DNA of 64,000 nt from Amphirosellinia nigrospora (GCA_004123355.1 SCHM01000002.1:434001-498000), one strand, 5' to 3'. Numbered from the stretch's first letter, positions 30,040-44,610 are shown. Made by a program: numbers and translations. Notes: generated by a model not told the origin, from the sequence alone.

Positions 30040-30322
30040 TATTATAATTGCAATATTATTTATATATAAAATTAATATATTAGTATTAACTGCGTATAAT
30101 AGCTAATTATTAATTATAATATTAATTGTTCGATAATAAAGTTAAGCTAGTATACCCGCCTAATTTAGTTATATAATACTATAATAAAATTCTTTTTATA
30201 TAAAAAATTCTCCGTACGAAAGCCTAGCTTTTATATAAATAGTTAAAAAAAATAAATTAATATATATAATATTTATTTTATTTATTATTACGTATAATAT
30301 TATATTTTTTAGCTATTTAATA
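30040..30322 (-). repeat. Element B copy 2, 3' terminal repeat
   Basis: 283 bp, inverted relative to the copy-1 repeats and in the same orientation as 35,792-36,067. It contains the same paired hairpin motifs (AAAGCCTAGCTTT; AATTCT/AGAATT). Confidence 0.72.
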
Positions 30323-31159
30323 TTAATTAATATTTTAGCTAAAAATATAAATTAATAAAAATAAAAATAAAATTTAAACTTAATTATATAAGCCGCGTTT
30401 TTTATATTATATTTTAGTTTTTTAATATTATATTAATAAAAAAAAAATTAATTATTTTAATACTTTAATATTATATTTTTATATAAAAGTTTAATTAATA
30501 GTATATAATTATATTATTTTTTAATTATTATTATATAAACTATATAAAATTTATAATATAATTTATAATTTTTTTATCTGTAATATTTTTAAATATAATA
30601 AAAAATAATAATTAATTAATAATAGCTAATATAAACAAACGTATAAAAACGCTATACTTTCGAAAAAATAGCTAAAATAACTTTTTACTTTTTTAGCTAA
30701 TATTTATATAATAATATAGCTAAAAATCGCCTAAAAACTAATATACTTTTAAATTTTATATAAAAAACTATTAACTTTATACGTATAAAATATTTTATAA
30801 AACTTTAAAATAGCTATTATAAAATAAATTAACGTATAAATAGCATATTTATATATAAAATATAATTATATTTTATATAATTTAAAAAACCTTTAAAAAA
30901 TACTAGTAAAAAACTTTAAAGCAAAAAACCCGAAATATTTAACAAAATTAATACCTAAATTATTAAAAAATTTACAACGCTTTTCGTACAAAAATATCCT
31001 AAATTAAAAACTTATAAAACGGTTAAAAAAAACCGTATTATTAAATTATAAAAAACAAATATACCCTATACAAATCTTAAATTCTTATATAACCGTCTTA
31101 AACAATATTTACGTCCCTTATACTAAGTCAACAACTTTAAAATTAGCAAAGTTCCTTTA

Positions 31160-31960
31160 ACGTACCACACAACCATCCTGGCCACACAACCATCCTGGCC
31201 ACTTAGGCTTGGCATTTTACTAAAATTATAATAACTTTACGGAACTAAGCTTAATCGGGAAATAATTTATAGGTTTAATATATAACTATATTTAGTATAT
31301 AAATATAATTTTTTTAATTTTTTACGCTAGCTTAATAAGGTTATAAACCCCGGTTTTTAAAGTAAGCTAAAAATAAAGCTAAAATAAAATCCTAGTTAAT
31401 ACTAGCGTATAATTTTACTAAAATTTTAAAAAAATTAAAATTAGATTTATTATGTTTTTTTATACTATATATATTTTTCTCGAATTTTTTAAGCTAGGTT
31501 TAGTATTTTTTTTATTTTTTAAAGTGTAAAATTTTATTATTTTTTATTATTTTTTAATTTTTTTAATTTTTTTATTTAATTTTTTACATTTTTTTATACT
31601 TTAAAAATAAAAAGAAATACTAAACCTAGCTTAGAAAATTCGAAAAAATATATATAGTATAAAAAAACATAAAAAATCTAATTTTAATTTTTTTAAAATT
31701 TTAGTAAAATTATACGCTAGTACTAACTAGGATTTTATTTTAGCTTTATTTTTAGCTTACTTTAAAAACCGGGGTTTATAACCTTATTAAGCTAGCGTAA
31801 AAATTAAAAAAATTATATTTATATACTAAATATAGTTATATATTAAACCTATAAATTATTTCCCGATTAAGCTTAGTTCCGTAAAGTTATTATAATTTTA
31901 GTAAAATGCTAAGCCTAAGTGGCCAGGATGGTTGTGTGGCCAGGATGGTTGTGTGTACGT
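31160..31960. mobile_element. Fold-back (palindromic) element, about 0.8 kb, TA target site
   Basis: Two arms of about 370 bp (31,160-31,533 and about 31,590-31,960) are near-perfect inverted repeats around an AT-rich centre of about 60 bp. Each outer end carries two tandem copies of a 17-bp GC-richer unit, CACACAACCATCCTGGC (31,166-31,199 and, inverted, 31,922-31,955). TA flanks both sides, and Element B copy 1 supplies the empty site, so insertion into TA is supported, as in Tc1/mariner-type elements. There is no coding capacity. It is a MITE-like or fold-back element mobilised in trans. The tips are much less RIP-mutated than the arms. Confidence 0.82.
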
Positions 31961-34900
31961 TATATAATAAAACAACTTTATAATCTTTCCTCTTTAAATA
32001 AAAAACAATAAAAAAAAAACAAAAAAACAAACAAAAAAACAGCCGCAAAATAACCTACGCACGTAACTAAAAGCTAGCCCCTTAACCTTTAATAATATTA
32101 TATATAACCTTAGAACAAATTTTTTATTAAACAAATTTAAAAAATATATAAGAATAACTAGCGTATAATGCTACAAAATGCTTATTAAAGCATACTAAAT
32201 AATAAACAAAATAAAACAAATATATAAGCTATTTAAACATATATATAATATTTTTCGGAAAAAAATTAATATATATAAATATAAATTAATTTTATAAATA
32301 ATAATAAAAATATTAAATAATACTACTAAACTTAATAATTTTATATTAATTTTTTTTATTTTAAAGCTTATTTTTATATTAATAAAAAATTTTTTTATTT
32401 TTTTTATTATATAAAAAATAATAACCGTTTAAAAAATAATAAAATATTATATAAAAACTGTATAAAAATTAAAATTAATCGCACGATTAATAAACAAATA
32501 AACTATTTTTATATAATTATTTATATTTTTTTTTAAATAAATCTTAATATAAAAAAAAAAAAAATAAAAAAAACCGTATAAAATTAAAACAATCGAAAAA
32601 TTAAATATAATTATAGCTTTAATTAATAAACTAATACGTTTTTAATATATATAAATTAAACTATATTATTATATAAAAAATATTTAAACAGATAATTTAA
32701 ACTAAAATAATATATAATATATAGCTAATAATTACTAAAAAAAATATAATCGGCTAAAAAAAAAAACTTAGCTTTATTATTATATAACGTTTAAATATAT
32801 TTATTATATAATATTTAAATACTATAAACTTTTTTAATAAAAAAAAAAACAAGCTTTTAAATTAGCAATTAAATATATATAAAAATTATTATAACTTTTA
32901 ATAAACTGTTTAAAAAATTAAATATAATAAAAATTAATAAACTTATTATACGAAACGTTTTTAAATTTATTATATATAACTTAAATATTTACGAAAAAAA
33001 TATATTTTTAAATTTTATTTTATATAAAAAATTAAAAAAAAAACTATAAAACTATATAAAAGTTTAAATTTTATATAAAAATAATAATATCGAAAAAAAT
33101 ACTATTTTAATTTAATCGCTAATAATTTAAAAAATAAACTAATAGCTAATTTTAATATTTAGCTTTATTTTTATATAAACTTTAAAGCTTATATAAGCTT
33201 AAAAATATTATTTAAATTTATATTTAATCGGAAAATAAACTATTATATAATATTTATATTTATTTATTTCTAAAGCTAAAAAAAAATACTTTTTAAAAAC
33301 TATTTTATATATCGTATAATTTTTATATAGCCTAACTAAATTTAAACTATATTAATTTAAAATATATTAATATTATTAAAAAAACTTAAAATATAAATAT
33401 TTATATATAATTTATATTTATTAATTATATATAATAATTTAAATATTTTTAGAATAATTAAAATATAAATAAATAATATATTAAGCTTTTATTATTAAAC
33501 TTTTCTTATATAAAAAAAAAATTTAAATAAATAAATTTTATATAAAGCTTAAAAAAACTTTATTTTTTAAATATTTATTCGAATTTAATAAAAAAAATCT
33601 TTTATATAAATAAAATATTATAATAATTTAAAAAACTAAACTAAAAATTTAACTAAAATTAACCTTTATATAAAAAATTCGCTTAAGCTTATATTTTTTA
33701 ATAAGTTAAAAAAATATATATTAATAATATATTAATTTAAAATTAATATAATTTATTATTATAGCTTAAATTATTAAACTATAATTATATAATATTAAAA
33801 TATTAAACAAATAAATTAAATAGTAAAAAAACAATTTATCGAAAAAAACTTATATTTATTTTTTTCGATTTTTATTATATAAAACTTTTTATTTTTATAA
33901 ATAAATTATTTATAAATAATATATAAATTTATAGTTTAAATTTATTATTATATTTATAATTAAAGCTTATATAAAAAATATAATAAACTTAAACTTTAAA
34001 ATTAAAAAATATTATATATTAAAATTTAAATAAATATAAAAAATTACGTAAAATATTTTAATTAACGAATTATATAATATAATTAATAGTTTTAATAATA
34101 TTATTACTTTTTATATAATATTTTAAAAAATTATAAAATATTTAATTTATTTTTAATATTTATTTTATATTTAAATTTTAAATTATTATATAATTATTTA
34201 ATTAAACTAAAAACAACTTAAAAAAAAAATTAATAATAAATTTATTTTTTTAAAAGTTATATAAAAAAAAAAATCTTTAAATATAATAAATTAATAATAA
34301 AAACAATCTAGCTAATATATTTATTAAATATATATTAAACTAAACATTAAAAATTTTAGTTTTTATAAATAAACTATTTATATAAATTAAAATATTTATT
34401 AAAAACTATAAAAATATACTTATATAATAAATAATAATAAATTATAAAAAAATATATATATAAACATTTAAAAAAACAGATATTATATATAAAATAAAAA
34501 AGTTAAAAATTATAAAAAAATAATAACTAAAATTTATACTAAAAAAATAATACATATAATTAATTTTTTATTTTTTTTTTTTTTAAACTTAAATTATATA
34601 ATAAAAATAATAAATATTATATAATCGTTATATATAAGCGCCGCAAGCGCTACTTTAAAAACCTAGCACTATATAATATTAATTAAATAGAATATTTTAA
34701 TAATTAATATAATTATTATATAAACTATTTTAATATAAAATAATAATTTAGCTATAACTTTAAATAAAATCGTATAAAAATATCCTTTTTAACGTATAAA
34801 CTTCGTTTATATATCGGCAAAAATAATAGTTAATAATACTTAAAAAATAATATCGTACGAAAAATAAAAATAATCGTATTTTTTTTATTTTATTATATAA

Positions 34901-35379
34901 TAAAACAAATTAACTAAAATATATATTAAAAATTATTTATATAAAACAAATAAATAAAATATATATATATATATATAACGTTAATATAAAAGCTTTATAA
35001 GCTTAATTTTTAATAAAAAAGCTATAAACTTTAATAGCGCTATTATTTTTAAACGTATAAAATTTTAAAACTATATAATATTACTAAAAATAAAAAATAT
35101 AAAATATAAATAAAAAACCTTAATAAGTTAACAAATTTTATAACAGCTATTATTAATATTAATAGTAATTTTACTTTAATTGTTTTTAATATAAATTTAA
35201 AAAACTTAAAAAACCTTATATATAATAATAATAATAATAATATAATAATAATATTACTATTAATATTATTAATATTATTAATATTATTACTAATATTATT
35301 GCTAATACTACGCTTATTATATACGATTATTAAACTTAATATTATATAAATTTATAAAATTAATTAAAACATATGTACG

Positions 35380-35418
<39 letters not shown>

Positions 35419-35791
35419 TAAATAATATACGTAAAAAAAAAAAAAAAAAAAAAACAAAAAACAGTATAAAAATAACCTAACTTATATACAATAATAACAA
35501 ATATAAAAATAATATATTACTTAATCCTTTAAAATATTTAAACAAATTAAACAAAAAAATTATATATAATAATTATATATAAATTAGCTTTTTATTTATA
35601 CTTATTAACTTTTTTTTTTACGTATTATATATAAACTTAAATACCTTAAAAAAACAACAATTTATATACTATTAAGCGCTTTTTTACTTACATACTTGCC
35701 GTATAATATATTTAATATTTTCTTTATATTAAATTTTTATATTAAAAAACAATCGTATAAAAGCACGCTATAGCTAAAAAAAAAAAACCAG

Positions 35792-36067
35792 TATTATATT
35801 ATAATATTATATATATAAAATTAATATATTAATATTAACTATATATAATAACTAATTATTAACTATAGTATTAATTATTCGTATAATAAAATTAAGCTAA
35901 TATATTTGTTTAATTCGTATATAATATACCGTAGTAAAATTCTTTTTATATAAAAAAATTCTCCGCATAAAAGCCTAGCTTTCGTATAAATAGTTAAAAA
36001 AAAAAATTAATAATACTAATATTTATTTTATTTATTAATATATATTGTACCCTTTAGCTACCTAACA
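35792..36067 (-). repeat. Element B copy 2, 5' terminal repeat
   Basis: 276 bp. It is the least mutated start of the family: in element orientation it begins TGTTAGGTAGCTAAAGG. The internal edge is followed by CTGG and a T run, a possible primer-binding site, though this is weak. Confidence 0.72.
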
Positions 36068-36072
36068 ATTAT

Positions 36073-39000
36073 ATTATTAAAAAAATCTTTTATTAATTAT
36101 TTTTTATTAAACTTTTTAAATTTTATATTAATATTTTAAAAATATTATTATTATTAAATATATATAAACGTTTAAATAGTTTATATTTTTAAAAATTTTT
36201 AAGCTTTTAAATAATATTTTAATATAAATAAATTTTTCCGTAAATTTTTTTTTTATTATATATAATTAGTTAAACTTTTATAAAAATATAAAATATTTTA
36301 TTAATTAAAAATTATTAAAAAAAAAAAAATAATAATTAATTAATTATTATAAATATTATAATAATTATATATTATAATTTTATATTAATTAAAATAGTTT
36401 TTTTTAACGTTATTTAAAACGTTATTTATTTTAAACTATATTATTATTATAACTTAAATTATATTTTATATTTATAAATTAATAAATATTTCGAATAAAA
36501 TTTTAACGTTATAATTTTTTATATTAAATTAAGTTTAAATAAAACTAAATAAACTTATATTTTTTATAAATATAATTAATTATATATTTAAATTAATATT
36601 TATTATAAACCGAAATTAAATATAGCTTTTTTAAATAAAAAATAATATATTTTATATAAATTATAAAAAACTTTATATAATAATTTATTTAAATAAATAT
36701 TATATAATAATTTTAATAAATTATTTAATTATAAAAAATATTATTAATTAAACTTTATTAAATATTTTATTATTAATAAAATAAATAATTAATTATTAAT
36801 TTATTTATTTTTATTATAATATAGCTTTTAAATTTTTTATTATTAAATATTTTAATTATATTTTAAATATATTAAGTTAATTTATTATAATATAAATATT
36901 ATTAATTTAAAAAATAAATTAAAATAATTATAAAAACTTATTATATTAAACTTTATATAAAATATAATAAAATATATTATAAAATAATAATAAATAATAT
37001 ATTTAAATATAATTTCGAGCTAAAATATAAAATAAACTTTTATTATAAAAAAATTTTAAACAAACTTTATTAAAATTAATTTTATAAACTATATAATAAT
37101 AAAAACGCTATTATTTTTTTAAAGCTAAATATTTTTTTTATTATAAATAGTTTAATTTATAATAAATATAAAAATTAAACGATTTATATTTTATATATAA
37201 TATAAATAAATATTATATATTATATAATAAAAATATTATTTTAAACTTAACTAAATAATAAAAGCTTTAAAATTATATTCGATTTATAAAAAATTATAAT
37301 ATATTAAAAAATATTATAAATATTATCCGGAATATAATATTAATTATAATAATAAATAAAACTAATAAATAGTTTATATTTAATTAAACTTAAAAATATA
37401 TTATTATATAATAATTATAATTAATTTTATTTTATTATTATTTTTAGTTAAATTATAAAATATTTTATAATAGCTAAAAAGTTTTAATATATATAATTAT
37501 ATAATAATAGTTATTATTATATATTTAAATAAACGTTTATAATTTTTAATAATATAAATATATTATTAAAAATTATATAATAGTTTTAATTAAATAATTA
37601 TTTTTAAATAATTAAAATATTTTTAAAAAAATTATTTTAATTATAATTATAAGTTTATTTTTAACTTTTAAAAAATATAAAAAAGCATTAAATATTAAAT
37701 TATTAATAACTATTATATATTATTTGCAAAAAAATAATTTATTCGAAAAAAAAAAACTAAATAATTAAAATTATAATATATTTTATAATTATATATATTT
37801 AAATTAAACTAGCTTAATATAATCTTTATTTTATAATAAAATTTTAATTTTACGTTTTTATAAACTATATAATTTATTTTATATAAATAATTATTTAAAT
37901 TTAAATTTTTTAGCTTTTTAATATATTTACGGGCTAAATAAATATATATAATTTTAAAAATATAAATTTTTATATAATTATTATAATAAAAATTAAATTA
38001 GCTATAAATTTTATTATTATTATAATAAAAAATATTTTAATAATAAATATTAAATTAAATTTAAACTAAATAATAAAAATTTTTTTATTTATATAATAGT
38101 TATTATTATTTAGTAAGTTTTTTAAAAAATATTTATAATAATATATTAAACTTTAATTATTAAATATAAAATTAATAATTTAGCTTACGAACTAGATTTT
38201 TTAAATATTATTAATATATTTATTATTTTTATTGCGTAGTTATAATTATATAAAAATAATAAAAACTTTTTTAAACGAATTATATTATTATTAAAGCCCG
38301 TTAAAACTAACTAATATTTTAATAATAATAACGAAAATAATATTTATAAAATAAAAATTATATTTAAATATTATTTTAACCGAAAAAAAAATAATTTCGA
38401 TTATTTAATTAAATAAAAAAATAAAAATATAAATATAACCGTTAATATTTAATATATTATTTTTAATACTTATAAAAACTTATTAATAAATATTAGTTTA
38501 AATATAGCTTTTATTTTATATTATTAAAAAAAAAAAAATAACCTTTTATAAAACTATTATTTATATTTAAACTTAGCAAACGTTTTTATAAAAAACTATA
38601 TAAAATAACTAAAGCTTTTATTTTAGTATTAATTCCCGTTAATATTTTATTATAATTATTTTAGCATTAATTCTTGTTAATATTTTTATTATTAATACGC
38701 CCGTAAGTAAACTTGCTATTAAACCTCCTTTTTAATAAAGTTTTAAGTTATAGCTACCCGTAAATAAAATAATAAAAAATAAAACAAATAATAATATTAT
38801 TAATAATACTATATAAATAAATTTATAATATAGTTTAAATTAAATTAAATAAATTAGTTTATTAAAGTTAGCAAATATTTTTTATGCTTAATATTTTAAT
38901 AAACCTTTAAAAAGTTTATATTATTAATAGCTTTTTTACGCAAAACGTAAAAAAAAGCTACCTAGCAACATTTATATTTAAATAAATAGCTAATATATTA

Positions 39001-41195
39001 CTAATTAAAAATCTATTATTAAATTTACTATATAAATTAATAATAGATTTTTTTTTTAAATTAAGCTTTACTTTATAACTTATAATATTTTTTTAAAAAA
39101 GCTAATTTTAATTTAATTTTAATTTAAAAAATTTATTTTATAATTAAAAAACTATAAAATATTTATTATTTATTTATTATATTATTATATAAATTTAATT
39201 AATATATAATATAATATTATATAAAGTTTTATATAAAGCTTATAAATATTATTTTATAAAGTTAAAATTATATAAAACTTTTATAAATTTTAAAAATAAA
39301 TATTAAGCTAAATTTAAATATTAAAATATTTGCTTTATTAGTTATATAAGTTTTTTTTTTTTAGTTTTTAAAAAAAAAAAAAAAAAAAAAAAAATTTAAA
39401 TATAAAAATTTTACCGAAAAACTTAAAAATAATAAAATAAACTATTTAAAAAACTAAACTTTATTATAAATTTATTTTAAAATAATAATTTATATTTTTT
39501 TTTATTATATTATATTTTTAAAATATTATATAAATTATTTTAAAACTTAGCTATAAATTTAGCTATAAAAACTATATAAATTTTTAAAAACTTTTAAAAA
39601 ATTTTAAAAAAATTTAAAAAATAAATATTATTTTAAAATATATTATAAACTAAATATATAATTATATTAATTAAAATAGCTTTAATAAAAAACTTAAAAA
39701 TTTATTTATAAATAAAAAACTTTAAATAAAATTATATTAAAATTAAATTATTATAAAAAGCTATTTTTTTAATTTTTAGTTTATATATATATAAAATTAA
39801 ACTATATTTTTTTTTTATAAAAATAATTTATTATATAAATATATTTTATATATAAATAGTTTATTATAATTAATATAAAAATAAATAATTATTAATTTTT
39901 AAAAAAAATAATATAGTTTATTAAATTATATTTTATTAAATTAAATTTATAAAATTAAAAAAAAATTAAAAAAAACTAACTTAGCTTATTTATATTATTA
40001 AATAAATAAATATTTAAATATTATAATATAAAATATAGTTATATAACTAAAAATTTATATATTTTTATTTAAATAAATAAATTATATAATTTTATTTATT
40101 TTTAAATATTAGCTAGTTTTTTATTTAATATATATTATTTTTTATATTTATTTAAACTTAAAATTTATTATATTTAAGTTTAATATTTAATATAAAATAT
40201 AAATATAAATTATAAAAAATAAATAATATTTATAAAATAATTATTAATTTTAAATATAAAAATATATAAAGCTAAATATAATTAAATTAAAATTAAAACT
40301 ATATTAATTTAAAAAATTTTTTTTTTATTTAATTTATAATATTTTTTTGCTTTTTTAAGCTTATTATTTTAAAAATTTTATTAAATTAAATTATTATAAA
40401 CTTTAAATTATTTTATACGTTTAGTTTAAAAATTAATTATTATTTATAATTAATTTATTTATTTAAACTAACGTTTTATTTTTAACGTTAAAAAAATTTA
40501 AAAACTAATTTAATTATTTTTTAATATATATATTTTTTTATTTATAATTTATATTAATAAGTTTTATTTATATAATAATTTTTAAGCTATTTTTAGTTTA
40601 TTTATAGTTTATATAAATATATATTTTATAACGTTTTATTTTTATACCGTTTTTATATTTTTTTATATTAATATATTATTTATTTTTATTAATATATTTT
40701 TATAATTAATTTTATTTAATAATATTTAAAATTAAGCTAAACTTTTTATTTTTTTAAAGAATTTTATAATTAAACTTATTAAAAAATAAACTTAAGCTTA
40801 TTTTAATATATTTAATTTATAAAAATAAAATATTTATAATATAAGTTTATTTAAACGTTAATATATTAATTTTTTAAAAAACGTTAAATTTTATTATAAT
40901 TAAATATATAAAATTTATAAAGAATTTATTTAATTAATAAAAATTATAAAAAAAAACTAGCGAATTTTTTATTATTTATATATTATATTAATAGTTTATT
41001 AAAATATTATATAAATTTAAAAAATTAAACTTTATTAATAAGTTTAATATAAATTTATAAATAATAGTTAAACTATTAAAACTACCGTTTTTATATTATT
41101 TGTTAAAATATATTTATTAATATTTATAATAATTATTTATTATTTTAAATAAATTTAAATAAATTAATTATTAAAAAGTTTATAAAATATATTTA
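36073..41195. other. AT-rich DNA, unclassified
   Basis: 5.1 kb of RIP-type sequence with no open frames. It includes an A run of more than 20 bases near 39,370 and a less mutated patch at about 38,620-38,980. That patch holds two imperfect copies of a unit of about 40 bp (TTAATTC..GTTAATATTTT). No terminal repeats or coding motif were recognised. Confidence 0.55.
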
Positions 41196-41615
41196 TAGTT
41201 ACAGATCTGCAGGCTCTGGTGGCTGTGCCCCACCACTAGCCACAGCACCCGTAATCTCCACTTGCAGTAACTGCCACTCGTAGTAAATGCGTGACTGCCA
41301 TTCGCAGTGAATGCAGTGCAGTGAATGAAGGCAGGCACTAGCAGTGAATGCAGCTGCCCGCGAGTATTTAAGCAGCTGCCTGTAACGTAGACTTAGACCT
41401 TCCTTTGTGGCTCCAGGTGGCGACTGGCAGAGCCCTGGCGGGCACTGCAAGCCAGCCCCACCCCACAGCTATAAGTATTTAGCCCACCACAGAAACCTAG
41501 ATTTAGCTTTTTATTTAATTAATTAACTTAGTATATTAAGACTTGATTTATATAGCTTAAACTATAATAGTAAAAACCTTATAAGTTATTTAATATAAGT
41601 TAATAAGTATATATA
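41196..41615 (+). repeat. Element C 5' LTR (first ~285 bp unmutated)
   Basis: About 420 bp. Positions 41,200-41,480 have normal GC and intact CpA/TpG. They include three copies of a GCAGTGAATG unit (41,297-41,350) and a TATTTAAG box at about 41,365 that could serve as a TATA element. From about 41,485 the sequence becomes AT-only and matches the less mutated end of the 3' LTR. The minus-strand 83-codon frame here is a by-product of the GC content. Confidence 0.72.
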
Positions 41616-44429
41616 AATAATTATTTATATAGCTTTATAGCTTTTATTTAAAACTAATTATACGATTATAAATAATTTTGTAGCTAATTAACTTATAAAG
41701 ATTTAATTTTGCGATTATATTAATTAGATATTTTATTAAGACTTATTTAAAGAAGTATATTTTATAATATTTATCCTATATATAATAGCAAATTTTATAA
41801 GAGCTTATTTTAAGGTAAAAAGTAATAGCTTTATAATAATATAAATAGCTTAACGTTAAATAATTTAATAAACGTCCTATTAGTTATAAATATAGTAAGC
41901 TATAATATTTATATTAATATATTAATAATTAATATAGTTAAACGAATTAACTAACTAAAAATAAAAATAAACTTATAATTCGAAGCTATATTAATAAAAA
42001 TAAAAAAAGTTTTTAAAAACTAAGTTTATAAACTAAAAATAATATTATAACTATACTAATAAATATAATAATAAAACTAATAATAACCTTAGCGTTATTA
42101 GCTTTAGTAAATATACTAGTAAGTATTATAGCAAACTTTTTATACGTACTTATAAATATTAAAGAATAAATAAAATATATATATAATAACTAACTAATAT
42201 AACTAATTAAAAACAATTAAAAGATTTTTTATTAAACTTATAAAAATATAAAAGCTTAAATTTTATTTAAACCCGATAAAAAAGCAAGTTTAAGCTATTT
42301 TTTTTAACGTATTTTTAATAAATAACGCTATTAAACTAAATAAATAAAGATAAAAATAAAATAATTAACTATTTAATTTACGTTTAATTCGAGCTAATTA
42401 TATTATACTAAATAAAATACGTTAAATTTAAGTATAACTAATATAAGCTTTAATAATAATTATAAACTAAAAAATTATGCTCGAATTAATAAATAATTTT
42501 TAATAAATAGCGTTATTTATTAAAAATAACAATATAACGGCTATTTAAATTAATTTTCTAGAAATAATAATTTAAGTACTAAGTACTTATAACGTATTAT
42601 ATAGCTTTTAATAGTATTTATAAAATTATTATTAGTTTAAAACGAAATATATATAAGCTATTTTTAAAACTACGGAAAACTTTTTATCGATTATTAAAAA
42701 GTACTTAAAATATCTAATAAATATACGTTATAATTAATAAGCTTATTATATATATTTTAAATATTTAGCTTAATATAAAACGTTTTAGCAAAAAATAAAA
42801 TATAAGCCAAATTATAAAAAAAGCAGTATAAATATCGGGAATAATTACTATAACTTTTATAAAACCGAAAATTATAATACTCTTAAAATTACTATTAATT
42901 TTAAAGTATAATAGTACTTTATTATAATTATAATATTATTAAAAATATAGCAAGCAAACCTATTATAAGCTAGATCTAGCTAGTTAATAATATAAAATAA
43001 CCCGAAAATACTAATGTTTACTATTTTAAACCTTTATATTAATAGCCGGAAAATTAGCTTATATTAAAATTAATAATAATAATATAAAATAGTAAACTTA
43101 TAAAATAAATATATAGCAAAAATAACAAATAATGTATATTTTAACTATAGTAAGCCAGCTATTAAGCTAAAAACTACTACAAAAAAATATAATAGTTTAA
43201 AATAATAAAACTATAAAGCTAGTTTAATTAATCCGTTACAATTAAAAGTATATTATATTATATATAACCTAGTTAATAAATTTAAAAAATTTAAAATTAA
43301 ATATAAGTTTTTTAAAAATAAGCTATAAAAATAAGTATATTTTATAGAAAATAATAATAAAACCCGAAAAACTTAAATAAAATATTATAAAACGTTTAAA
43401 AAATAACTAATTAATTAAAAACTAGAAAATTTATTTAATAAAGCTTAAAATAGTTTTTTACGTAGTTAAATTAAATAAAAATAATAAATAACCTTAAAAA
43501 AAAATAAATTAAAATATAGTTATAATAACTACTATAATTTATTTTAAGCCTAATTAAATAATAATAATATATTTATAATATTTTAGAACTACGGTTATAT
43601 AAACTGCTATATTTTATAATTATTAGCTTTAAAGCTTTAGCTTTATAAATTATAAAAATAAAACATTATATATAATATTAAAAGAATTAAACTAATAGTT
43701 ATAAAAAACTATAAAATTATAGTATAATTTATAATAATAGAAAATATTATAAAACTTTAAACTATAATTAAAAACGTTATGTTAAACCGTACGTTTTTTA
43801 GTAACGTACCTTAAAAAAGCGTATTTTTTATAAATAAAGCAGCGTTTTTAGCTATATAAAGGATGCTAAAACAATTAAACTAATAAAATTTAACGGAGCA
43901 TTTTTATTGAACTTTTAAAATAATTATTAGCTAGTATAACTATAAAAATACTTATAATATAAAAAAATAAAAAAATAAAAGTAACTTAGTATAAAGATAC
44001 GCTAAAAGACTTTTAAATAATAAATAAATAAGTAAACTAATAAAAATAATTTTTAGCTTATTTAATTTAATTAAACAATATATTAATATTATAATATGTA
44101 TAAAGTACTATATTAATACTAAAAATAGCTTACTAAAAATATTAAATATAGCTTTATATAAAAAAAGCTATAAAAAAATTCGTTAAAGTATATTTAAATA
44201 TTTATATTAAAAAGGGTATAAAACTATAAGGCGCGCTAGTATTATTAATTTTAAAAAAACAACCTAGCAAAACTACTAAGCTTAACTTTAGTAATTAAAA
44301 AAATATTATATAATAATTCTATTATAATTAAAAAAATTAAATAAAGTTATAAAAAAATAAGCTTATTTGTTATTAAACGTTACGGATTAAATATAAAAGG
44401 CCGTAAGTTATAAATAGTATATTTTTGTA

Positions 44430-44610
44430 GATTTTAAAAATAAATACTAATATATAAAAATATATAGCCCTTATTGTAAAAAAACAGTATTTATAATATT
44501 TTTCGGGATATATAAATAATTAATTATGTTTTTTAAACTTTATAACGTATTAACTACTTTTTAAGCCTTAATAAAAAAAATCGTAAAGCTTTTTAAAAAA
44601 TAGCTAATAA
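44430..44610 (+). pseudogene. Element C reverse transcriptase remnant
   Basis: In the frame starting at 44,430 the translation follows the Ty3/gypsy reverse transcriptase core. A DxxxxY start is followed by KTVFI, FGIY and then the equivalent of LVMPFGLxNAPATFQ, read here as LIMFFKLYNVLTTF. The stop codons fall where the family has Trp (DLxxGYW; YEWLVMPF) and Gln (TFQ), exactly what C-to-T mutation of TGG and CAA/CAG would give. The catalytic YxDD motif was not located with confidence. The gene is dead. Confidence 0.72.

Larger units (their letters stand above)
30040..36067 (-). mobile_element. Element B copy 2 (LTR-bounded, carries a fold-back insertion)
   Basis: Reverse-oriented copy of the family seen in 1-25,197. 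Terminal repeats are 35,792-36,067 (5' in element orientation) and 30,040-30,322. ATTAT flanks it on both sides (30,035-30,039 and 36,068-36,072), consistent with a 5-bp target duplication. The left copy lies in an ATT run, so the match could be chance. Subtracting the fold-back at 31,160-31,960 leaves about 5.2 kb. It is heavily RIP-mutated and no coding domain was recognised. Confidence 0.75.

Noticed and set aside
41199-41450. 83-codon minus-strand frame in the Element C 5' LTR
   Set aside because: It lies wholly inside an LTR, opposite to the element's coding strand.
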